Positions 1-5,672 of a stretch of DNA of 9,224 nt are shown piece after piece. Position numbers and translations under genes: made by a program. The notes beneath the pieces were generated by a model. The model worked only from the letters and a program-made list of their open reading frames with translations, had not been told where the DNA came from and did no database searches. Within the stretch, counting starts at the first letter, position 1, and the number at the start of each line of letters is the position of its first letter. This DNA is from Candidatus Bipolaricaulota bacterium (GTDB lineage: Bacteria; Bipolaricaulota; Bipolaricaulia; UBA7950; UBA9294), in NCBI GenBank assembly GCA_023132545.1, contig JAGLYB010000077.1, positions 1 to 9,224 on the forward strand, in the 5' to 3' direction.

Positions 1-3
1 AAA

Positions 4-75
4 AGCCAGCGAGAGGAGTCGAACCTCCGACCTATGGTTTACGAAACCATTGCTCTACCACTGAGCTACGCTGGC
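4..75 (-). tRNA. tRNA-Thr (anticodon CGU)
   Basis: Read on the minus strand, all four arms of the cloverleaf close. The acceptor stem is GCCAGCG with CGCTGGC, the D stem is GCTC/GAGC, the anticodon stem is ATGGT/ACCAT, and the T stem is GGAGG/CCTCT with the standard TTCGACT loop. The seven-base anticodon loop TTCGTAA puts CGT at positions 34-36, so the tRNA reads ACG threonine codons. The G1-C72 and C2-G71 pairs fit known threonine identity elements. The discriminator base is U and no CCA is encoded; TTT follows, so CCA would be added after transcription. The variable loop is five bases. It is transcribed away from rqcH. The length of 72 bases including the discriminator is normal. Confidence 0.96.
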
Positions 76-87
76 AGTACAATCGGC

Positions 88-115
88 ATTATATCATGCG
101 CGTAAGTGCCTTCAA
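88..115 (-). promoter_or_regulatory. Sigma-70-type promoter with extended -10 for the tRNA-Thr gene
   Basis: On the minus strand there is a perfect TATAAT (93 down to 88) preceded by TGA, giving the extended -10 form TGaTATAAT. A TTGAAG -35-like hexamer (115 down to 110) lies 16 bases upstream. Transcription would begin near position 81, about six bases before the mature tRNA 5' end, a usual leader length for a tRNA gene. The promoter lies in the gap between the tRNA and the divergently transcribed rqcH gene. No equally good promoter for rqcH is visible on the plus strand; TACAAT at 78-83 lacks a -35 partner. Confidence 0.7.
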
Positions 116-126
116 CCGGAGGAAGA

Positions 127-1716
127 ATGGACGGATTATCTATTGCAGCTTCGCTTGCGGAAATCGCCCCGCGAATTGCCGATGGTACGATCCGAACCAT
201 CTATCAGCCGGATAAGGGGCAATTTGTTCTACGCCTCTTTGCTGGCGAGGATGTCCGGCTGGTTATCGACTTGAGCGAAGCCAGCGTTCGCACAACGAAG
301 CGCGATATCGAGAACCCGGCCAAACCCTCTGTATTTGTCATGTTGCTTCGCAAGCATCTTCGAGGAGGAAGGATCATCGCGCTGAGCCAATTTGGATGGG
401 ATCGCGTCATCGCCCTGGACATCCTGCGACGAGATGGAGCGGAGCGGTTCTCGTATCAGCTGATCGCCGAGTTGGTCGGCACTCGGGGGAATTTGCATCT
501 GATCAAGGAGGGTAAGTTGGTGAAGTCGCTACGATCGGACCGTCGGAATTCGATTGGACGTTCGTACGTCGGGCTGCCGCCTCAAGACAAGTGCGATCCC
601 AGTCAAGTCGCACGAACTCAGCTTGAGGGATGGTTTGCCGAAGGGAGTCCCGCAGAAGCGTTGGCCCGAAGAGTAGACGGGATTGGGCGACAAACGGCGG
701 CAGATCTGGTTTCTGAATCAACTGGCGATGATCTTGCTCTAGAGCTGAGTGTTCGGCTCAAGGCGTTATTGACGTTCGTCAGGAGCCCTCAAGCTTATGT
801 CACAGAGGATCAATCACGGGCCACCTTCTATCCGCTACCTCCTCCGGCAATCCAGGCAGACGGCTTCCAGGAGGCATTGGATCGAGTCAAGGTGGGCGTG
901 AGGCAGGAGAACCTGCCTCCTCAGGATGCGTTGTTGCGAGATTTGAAGCGAGCTGTGCGAGCGAGGGAACGGACGATCGAGAAATTGCTGGATTGGTTGG
1001 AGGATTCGTCGCAGGCTGATGCTTGGCAATCGCAAGCCGATCTGTTGATGACGTTCCAATCCGACATTCCGCCAGGGGATGACTCGGTCACTCTGACAAA
1101 TCCGATAGACGAAAGCACTGTGACAATCGCGTTGGATCCGTCGTTGTCGGCCATAGAGAACGCGCAGTCCTTATACAAGCGAGCCAAACGCATCCGTCGC
1201 GGTCATCCGCATGTTCACATCCGATTGAAGCGATTAAGACGGGAGCTTGGTCTGCTGCAGCGCTCTCTAGATGCGCGTCAACGCGATGAGGCAGTGGAAT
1301 CAGAGATTCTTGAGATGCTGCCGAATCGAAAGAAGAAGGCGCCTCTTCCGAAGAAGGCGCTGCCATTTCGACAATTCGAAGTGGATGGATTCCATATCTG
1401 GTTGGGGAAGAGTGCTCGCCAGAACGATGCCCTGCTCAGAGCGGCTTCGCCTAACGATATATGGATGCATGCCAAGGATTATGCCGGCTCGCATGTCGTG
1501 ATCCGTGCACGTGGGCAAGAGCGCATTCCCGATGCTGTTCTGCAATCGGCCGGCCGGTTGGCCGCTCTCCATTCCAAAGCGAAATCTGAACGGCGTGTCG
1601 AGATCACCATGACACAAGTGAAGAAAGTTCGAAAACCCAAGGGAGCGCCTGCAGGGCTGGTAAACGTAAGGGACACGGATACACTGACGGTCGAGTTGCC
1701 GGAAGGAGAGGCATGA
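127..1716 (+). CDS. rqcH: RqcH/NFACT-family ribosome quality control protein (Rqc2 homologue)
   Basis: This 529-residue protein has the full NFACT layout: an NFACT-N domain (about 1-180), a short helix-hairpin-helix segment around DGIGRQTAADL (184-194), a charged helical region likely to form the coiled-coil arm (about 265-400), and an NFACT-R domain (about 416-522) with the hallmark segments WLGKSARQND and NDIWMHAKDYAGSHVV. In the family, RqcH binds 50S subunits carrying a stalled peptidyl-tRNA and recruits tRNA-Ala to add an alanine tail that marks the chain for Clp proteolysis. The Asp-Arg pair needed for tailing in Bacillus is present (D92, R93). I chose the ATG at 127 because GGAGGAAG lies just upstream; the in-frame GTG at 106 has no ribosome binding site and would add seven non-family residues. 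The 3' end overlaps the next gene by four bases (ATGA). A Lys-rich linker lies at 401-410. Older databases call such proteins fibronectin-binding protein A. Confidence 0.93.
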   Translation: MDGLSIAASLAEIAPRIADGTIRTIYQPDKGQFVLRLFAGEDVRLVIDLSEASVRTTKRDIENPAKPSVFVMLLRKHLRGGRIIALSQFGWDRVIALDILRRDGAERFSYQLIAELVGTRGNLHLIKEGKLVKSLRSDRRNSIGRSYVGLPPQDKCDPSQVARTQLEGWFAEGSPAEALARRVDGIGRQTAADLVSESTGDDLALELSVRLKALLTFVRSPQAYVTEDQSRATFYPLPPPAIQADGFQEALDRVKVGVRQENLPPQDALLRDLKRAVRARERTIEKLLDWLEDSSQADAWQSQADLLMTFQSDIPPGDDSVTLTNPIDESTVTIALDPSLSAIENAQSLYKRAKRIRRGHPHVHIRLKRLRRELGLLQRSLDARQRDEAVESEILEMLPNRKKKAPLPKKALPFRQFEVDGFHIWLGKSARQNDALLRAASPNDIWMHAKDYAGSHVVIRARGQERIPDAVLQSAGRLAALHSKAKSERRVEITMTQVKKVRKPKGAPAGLVNVRDTDTLTVELPEGEA

Positions 1717-2402
1717 ACATCGATTTGATTCTAGATATTGCGCTGTCCCTAGTTGCCGTCTTTATGGCCATTGTGTTGCATGAGGTGGCGCATGGCTACA
1801 TGGCATTGCGTCTGGGAGACCCTACGGCTCGTAATCTGGGAAGACTAACTCTGAATCCACTGGCTCATATCGATCCGATTGGAACCATCCTCGTTCCTGT
1901 CATCCTAGCGATTATTGGAGCTCCGCTGTTCGGATGGGCCAAGCCAGTGCCCATCAATCCTCGCAATTTCCGCGATCCATTTCGCGGTATGTTGCTTGTA
2001 GCATTGGCTGGGCCTGGAACGAATATCGCCCTGGCTCTTGGTACGGTCATCTTCGGTCGACTTCTGCTGTTGATGGTTCCGCAGTCGTTGAACCCGGCAT
2101 CGGTTTCATTTGGAGTGAACTTGCTGACGGCATTTTTCGCGTTGCTGGGCAAGCTTGTGACAATCAACCTATTCTTGGCTGTGTTGAACCTAATTCCTAT
2201 CCCTCCCCTGGATGGTTCAAGAGTGCTGACCTATTTCCTTCCCACCGAGGGTCGCCGGATCATGCTCTCCTTGGAACGCTATGGATTCATCATCGTTCTT
2301 GCATTGTTTTATCTGGGTGTACTCGACGGTGTGTTCGAGGCCATTTGGAGATTGGGAATAGAATTGCTCGGATATCGTTGGCTCGTTCTCATGTTCACCT
2401 AA
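1713..2402 (+). CDS. M50-family site-2-protease-like membrane metalloprotease
   Basis: This 229-residue, strongly hydrophobic protein belongs to the compact M50 (site-2 protease, YwhC/FtsH-adjacent type) group without a PDZ domain. The zinc site HEVAH is at 23-27 (H23, E24, H27) inside the first membrane helix. The third metal ligand is D167 in NLIPIPPLDG (159-168), where asparagine and proline positions match the family NxxPxxxLDG motif. About five to six membrane segments are visible: near 5-27, 54-75, 92-122, 137-165 and 188-210. Such enzymes cut substrates within or next to the membrane; the substrate here cannot be told. The ATG overlaps the rqcH stop codon as ATGA and follows GGAAGGAGAG, so translation is probably coupled to rqcH. 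The same pairing makes a shared role in protein quality control possible but not shown. All catalytic residues are present, so it is probably active. Confidence 0.9.
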   Translation: MNIDLILDIALSLVAVFMAIVLHEVAHGYMALRLGDPTARNLGRLTLNPLAHIDPIGTILVPVILAIIGAPLFGWAKPVPINPRNFRDPFRGMLLVALAGPGTNIALALGTVIFGRLLLLMVPQSLNPASVSFGVNLLTAFFALLGKLVTINLFLAVLNLIPIPPLDGSRVLTYFLPTEGRRIMLSLERYGFIIVLALFYLGVLDGVFEAIWRLGIELLGYRWLVLMFT

Positions 2403-2417
2403 TTCGAAGCCGCGCCA

Positions 2418-2446
2418 TTGCCGCCTCTATCTGGGATTCGTATAAT
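2418..2446 (+). promoter_or_regulatory. Sigma-70-type promoter for tig-clpP
   Basis: TTGCCG at 2418-2423 and a perfect TATAAT at 2441-2446 are separated by exactly 17 bases, in the 83-base gap between the M50 gene and trigger factor. Start of transcription is predicted near 2453, giving a leader of about 33 bases before the ATG at 2486. This suggests tig-clpP can be transcribed apart from rqcH and the M50 gene, although read-through is possible because no terminator is visible after 2402. It is also one of the clearest bacterial signals in the window. Confidence 0.8.
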
Positions 2447-2485
2447 CCGCCCATCCAGAAGAACCTTGGGAGTTGCTGTTCAAAG

Positions 2486-3742
2486 ATGAGTACGAAAGCA
2501 GATTACCAAATCACCGATCGACAGGAGATCGAAGCGACCATTCAGGTTTCGATTCCGGTCGAAGGTGTGTCACAGCAGATCGAAGCAATCTATAGAGATT
2601 ATGGCAAAGAAGTTAGCGTTCCTGGATTCCGCAAGGGGCACGTTCCCCGCAGTTTCCTGGACAGTCGATTTGGCCGAGATATTTTCCTGCAAGAGACGCA
2701 GGAGGAACTGCAGCGTAAGCACTTGCCTATTGCGCTGACCGAGTTGGAGCTGCACCCCGTTTCCACGCCGAAGTTGGACATCGTGAATTTCGGCGAAACG
2801 GAGCAGTTCGTGTTCACTGCCACCTTCTCCACGCTTCCGCAGATTCAGCTGCCCGAGACCAAGGGTCTGGAAGCGACTGTCCCGCCGCTGAAGGCGGTCT
2901 CGGATGACGACGTGAAGCAGGCGCTTGATGACGTGCAACAGCAATTCGGAGTACTGGGAGAGCTAGAGGGCGAGGTAATTTCCGATGGCGACCTCGTACG
3001 CGTGAAAGAGGGCGAGCAGGAATGGGACACGCGTGCTATGAACGACAACCCCATTACGCAGAGCCTGGTTGGCGCAGCCATCGGATCGACTGTTGAGATT
3101 GACGCCGAGCTTCCGGACGGCAAGCGGATGAAGACGACGCTCGAAGTGTTAGGGCTGCGACAAGTCATCCTTCCCGAAGTCAATGACGACTTGGCCAAGG
3201 ATGCCGGATACGACGATCTTGAGGCGCTGAAGAAGGACATCGAAACCCGAATCGCCAAACGACGCAAGGATCTTCATCAGCAATGGGCTGACTCAGCCTT
3301 GCTGGAAGCTGTGTTGGCGAAGACGGACATCCCGCTTCCGGAAGCCTTCGTGAATGATCTTGTTGAAGAGGAAGTGGAGCGATTGCGTGAATCTCTCGAT
3401 CGGCCCGAATCGAACCGCACATTCTCCGAGTATCTCGAACAGCGTGAAAAGACAGAAGATGAGTTGAAGGATGAGATCAGGATCTCGATCGAAGCGCGTA
3501 TTCGACGAGAACTCGTTCTCCGCCAGCTGGCTGAAGATTTGGACATCGCCATTGACGATGAAGAACTTGCGAGATTGGCTGAGCAAGATGCGGCCGAATA
3601 TGAGGAAGATCCAGTACGTTTCACGGCGCGCCTGAAGGCGGAAGACCGGTGGGAGGACTACCGGCTTGGAAAGATCAACGAACGCATCTTCGCCACTTTG
3701 GGTGAGTCGGCAACCATTACGGAGAAGGAGGAGGCATCGTGA
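2486..3742 (+). CDS. tig: Trigger factor (ribosome-associated chaperone, peptidyl-prolyl isomerase)
   Basis: This 418-residue protein matches trigger factor along its length. The N-terminal ribosome-binding domain (about 1-120) carries the signature GFRKGHVP at 47-54, the counterpart of the GFRxGxxP loop that docks on ribosomal protein L23 beside the peptide exit tunnel. A shortened FKBP-like isomerase domain follows (about 155-225), then the helical C-terminal chaperone domain beginning near LPEVNDDLAKDAGYDDLEAL (229-248), with long charged helices to the end. The reading frame stays open far upstream through the M50 gene, but family similarity starts exactly at MSTKADYQITDRQEIEATI, so ATG 2486 is the start. 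The ribosome binding site is weak: GGGAG at 2468-2472 is 13 bases away. The stop overlaps the clpP start (GTGA). Trigger factor is a bacterial and plastid protein, so this gene supports a bacterial host. It folds nascent chains in the cytoplasm. Confidence 0.95.
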   Translation: MSTKADYQITDRQEIEATIQVSIPVEGVSQQIEAIYRDYGKEVSVPGFRKGHVPRSFLDSRFGRDIFLQETQEELQRKHLPIALTELELHPVSTPKLDIVNFGETEQFVFTATFSTLPQIQLPETKGLEATVPPLKAVSDDDVKQALDDVQQQFGVLGELEGEVISDGDLVRVKEGEQEWDTRAMNDNPITQSLVGAAIGSTVEIDAELPDGKRMKTTLEVLGLRQVILPEVNDDLAKDAGYDDLEALKKDIETRIAKRRKDLHQQWADSALLEAVLAKTDIPLPEAFVNDLVEEEVERLRESLDRPESNRTFSEYLEQREKTEDELKDEIRISIEARIRRELVLRQLAEDLDIAIDDEELARLAEQDAAEYEEDPVRFTARLKAEDRWEDYRLGKINERIFATLGESATITEKEEAS

Positions 3743-4326
3743 GCGCGCAGATTCCCTTTGTCATCGACCACACCGGTCATGCCGAACGATCGTACGACAT
3801 CTATTCGCGTTTGCTGGAGGACCGTATTATCTTCCTCCGGGATGCGATTGATGACGAGGTAGCCAATGTCGTTATCGCCCAGATTCTGTTCTTGGCAGCC
3901 AAGGATCCCTCCAAGGACATTCGCTTGTATATCAACTCTCCTGGGGGAATTGTGACCGCCGGATTGGCCATCTATGACACCATGCGCTTCGTGAAGTGCG
4001 ATGTGGCCACCATCTGCATTGGGCAGGCTGCGAGCATGGCCGCCGTACTGTTGGCTGCCGGTGCCCCAGGTAAGCGTTCGGCGCTGCCGAATTCGCGGAT
4101 TCTCCTGCATCAAGTACTAGGTGGCGCGCAGGGCCAGGCAGTCGACGTGAAGATCCAAACCGAAGAGCTTCTTCGGATGCGCGATTTGATCGTGAAGATT
4201 CTTGCCGAGCACACCGGAAAGGTGAAGCGAACGATCCAGAAGGATACCGACCGCGACTATTACATGTCCGCCAGCGAAGCGATCGAATACGGATTGATTG
4301 ATCGAATTATCCCCCCACGCGTGTAA
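3739..4326 (+). CDS. clpP: ATP-dependent Clp protease proteolytic subunit ClpP
   Basis: This is a 195-residue protein of normal ClpP length with a complete serine-protease triad: S99 in GQAASMAA, H124 in RILLHQ and D173 in DTDRDYYMSA. Other family segments are INSPGG (65-70), which helps form the oxyanion region, and the C-terminal SEAIEYGLIDRII. ClpP forms two stacked heptameric rings that degrade proteins fed in by a Clp ATPase such as ClpX or ClpC. The GTG start overlaps the tig stop codon (GTGA) and follows a strong AGGAGG at 3729-3734, pointing to translational coupling with trigger factor. Only a short N-terminal stretch precedes the conserved body, so any propeptide is small. The usual neighbour clpX is not downstream; a DUF763 gene takes its place. 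The alternative of a Clp-like inactive paralogue (ClpR) is ruled out by the intact triad. Confidence 0.97.
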   Translation: MSAQIPFVIDHTGHAERSYDIYSRLLEDRIIFLRDAIDDEVANVVIAQILFLAAKDPSKDIRLYINSPGGIVTAGLAIYDTMRFVKCDVATICIGQAASMAAVLLAAGAPGKRSALPNSRILLHQVLGGAQGQAVDVKIQTEELLRMRDLIVKILAEHTGKVKRTIQKDTDRDYYMSASEAIEYGLIDRIIPPRV

Positions 4327-4450
4327 TCGGTGCCTCGGATGGCGAGCGTGTCCTTTCCGGAACGTGAAGCGGGCTGGTTGGACGTTCGGGCAGTGCAACG
4401 GATTAACCGATTCCATCGACGCATCATGCCTTGTTCCTGTACAGTCGGGT
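4327..4450 (+). other. clpP-DUF763 intergenic region with imperfect hairpin and weak promoter candidate
   Basis: No coding sequence is supported here. An imperfect inverted repeat pairs CCGGAACGT (4357-4365) with ACGTTCGGG (4382-4390), eight of nine positions, around a 16-base loop; no T run follows, so it is not a convincing terminator. A possible promoter for the next gene is TTGGAC (4378-4383), 17 bases, then GATTAA (4401-4406), whose -10 matches the consensus at only three of six positions. If real, transcription would start near 4413, so the dyad at 4432-4465 would lie in the transcript leader and first codons. Confidence concerns the promoter, not the gap itself. Confidence 0.25.
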
Positions 4451-4465
4451 ATGCGTACAGGAACA
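4432..4465. repeat. Perfect 11-bp inverted repeat surrounding the DUF763 start codon
   Basis: TGTTCCTGTAC (4432-4442) and GTACAGGAACA (4455-4465) are exact reverse complements separated by 12 bases. The start ATG (4451-4453) lies inside that loop. The right arm encodes residues 2-5 (RTGT), part of the conserved N-terminus of the family, so the left arm is the part not explained by coding. In RNA it would form an 11-bp hairpin presenting the start codon in its loop; in DNA it is a dyad with half-site centres 23 bp apart, about two helical turns, as for a dimeric repressor. Which applies, if either, cannot be told from this sequence alone. Confidence 0.75.
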
Positions 4466-5527
4466 TCGGATCTTCCTCTTCACCATGGCCGTGCACCGCG
4501 ATGGCTCTTCCAGCGGATGACGAAGCTGGCTGGTTCCATCACCGAGCTGATTGTGCTGGAACACGGTGTCTCCGGGCTGTTCACTCGAATTTCCGATCCC
4601 TTCTGGTTTCAATCATTGGGATGCGTATTGGGATTTGACTGGCACTCCAGCGGTGTGACCACTACCACCTGTGGTGCGATCAAAGAGGGCATCAAAGGCC
4701 GGGAAGAAGAGTTGGGCCTCTTTGTAGCAGGTGGAAAAGGAGCGGCCTCTCGTAAAACGCCGGCAGAGATCATTGCGTGGGGAGAGAAGACAGGCGTTGA
4801 CGCAGAGATGCTGGTCGATGCCAGCCGCACGTCCGCCAAGGTGGATAGTGCCGCTGTTCAAGACGGGTATCAGCTTTATCATCACGTTTTTCTATTCGAT
4901 CGTGCCAGCAATTGGGCCGTCGTGCAGCAGGGAATGAACGACAGCAATGGATTTGCTCGACGCTATCACTGGCTGTCCTCTTCAGTAGACGATTTCGTGA
5001 ACGAGCCTCATGCCGCAATCTGCTGCGATCAGCGAAAGACAAGCTTGAACCTGGTTGCCAAATCAAGCGGGGGTACACGGAGCGCAAGTACGGAACTATC
5101 AAGAGAGAAGCCCGTGTCTCTCATAGACGAATTGGTCAAGCTGAAGTCGCTGTCTCTTCCCAAGCGCCACGAGATTCTGGTATCCGACATTTCTCCCAAG
5201 CGGTTGGATCGGATCTTCCTCAAGACCTACGAAGCGCAGCCCGCGAACTTCAAAGAGCTATTGTGCTTGCCGGGTGTCGGAGCCAAAACGATTCGCGCCT
5301 TGTCGTTGATTGCCGAGTTGGCCTATGGTGCTGAACCCAGCTACCAAGATCCGGCCCGATTCGGATTTGCGCATGGAGGTAAGGACGGCATCCCCTATCC
5401 CGTCGACAGACCGTTGTATGATCAGACGATCGACTTGCTGGAACGAGCCATTCACAAAGCCAAACTGGGACAGTCTGAGGAACTGCGCGCTCTCCGCAGA
5501 CTGGAGCAGCACTTCGGAGGCTGTTGA
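4451..5527 (+). CDS. DUF763-domain protein, likely DNA-binding, function unknown
   Basis: I recognise this 358-residue protein as DUF763 from its N-terminus, MRTGTSDLPLHHGRAPRWLF, and from GCVLGFDWHSSGVTTTTCGA (58-77), YHHVFLFD (143-150) and WAVVQQGM (155-162). The family is found mainly in archaea and thermophilic or deep-branching bacteria, and I know of no established function. A helix-hairpin-helix-like segment LLCLPGVGAKTIRAL (270-284) suggests nucleic-acid contact, and a PARFGFAHGGKDGIPYPVDR block (301-320) follows it. A poorly conserved linker occupies about 196-222. No signal peptide or membrane helix is visible, so it is probably cytoplasmic. The frame is open upstream to 4298, but family similarity begins at ATG 4451, so that is the start; no clear Shine-Dalgarno precedes it, and the start codon lies in the loop of an 11-bp inverted repeat. 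The gene converges on gatD. Confidence 0.85.
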   Translation: MRTGTSDLPLHHGRAPRWLFQRMTKLAGSITELIVLEHGVSGLFTRISDPFWFQSLGCVLGFDWHSSGVTTTTCGAIKEGIKGREEELGLFVAGGKGAASRKTPAEIIAWGEKTGVDAEMLVDASRTSAKVDSAAVQDGYQLYHHVFLFDRASNWAVVQQGMNDSNGFARRYHWLSSSVDDFVNEPHAAICCDQRKTSLNLVAKSSGGTRSASTELSREKPVSLIDELVKLKSLSLPKRHEILVSDISPKRLDRIFLKTYEAQPANFKELLCLPGVGAKTIRALSLIAELAYGAEPSYQDPARFGFAHGGKDGIPYPVDRPLYDQTIDLLERAIHKAKLGQSEELRALRRLEQHFGGC

Positions 5528-5672
5528 ACGAACTTCCACTTCTCTTGACAGAAGCTTTTACCGCCGAACTCGTAGAGTTCGGCGAGAGTGGAATAGAGAA
5601 ACCTCAATGTTTCGTCTCAGCGATCTTTGTGCCCTCTACGGTAATTCAGGTCGTGCCCCGCAGATCTTTGAG
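5528..5672. other. Convergent junction between the DUF763 gene and gatD
   Basis: This 145-base gap separates the 3' ends of two convergent genes and shows no coding signal. Besides the strong hairpin at 5562-5584, a small stem CTTCT/AGAAG (5539-5554, six-base loop) is followed by CTTTTA on the plus strand, and GAAAC/GTTTC (around 5599-5615) forms another short stem. The small stem plus CTTTTA is the nearest thing to an intrinsic terminator for the plus-strand gene, but it is weak. Confidence 0.4.
5562..5584. terminator. Perfect 10-bp hairpin, candidate bidirectional terminator
   Basis: CGCCGAACTC (5562-5571) and GAGTTCGGCG (5575-5584) are exact complements around a three-base GTA loop, giving a stable GC-rich stem. 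It stands 34 bases after the DUF763 stop and 88 bases after the gatD stop, the right place to separate convergent transcripts. Neither strand shows a proper U tract; on the minus strand the stem is followed by GTAAAAGC. It may block RNA polymerase or protect 3' ends rather than act as a standard intrinsic terminator. Confidence 0.5.

Noticed and set aside
106..126. GTG at 106 as the start of rqcH
   Set aside because: No ribosome binding site precedes it, and the seven added residues do not resemble the family; ATG 127 follows GGAGGAAG.
1323..1365. Short repeat of GAAGAAGGCGC with a near-palindrome in rqcH
   Set aside because: Explained by the repeated Lys-Lys-Ala-Pro-Leu type linker in front of the NFACT-R domain.
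1934..2485. Upstream open frame making trigger factor about 600 residues
   Set aside because: This stretch is the M50 gene in another frame; the translation is not protein-like, and trigger factor similarity starts at 2486.
4298..4450. In-frame extension of the DUF763 gene back into clpP
   Set aside because: The first part overlaps clpP, and the family N-terminus MRTGT begins at 4451.
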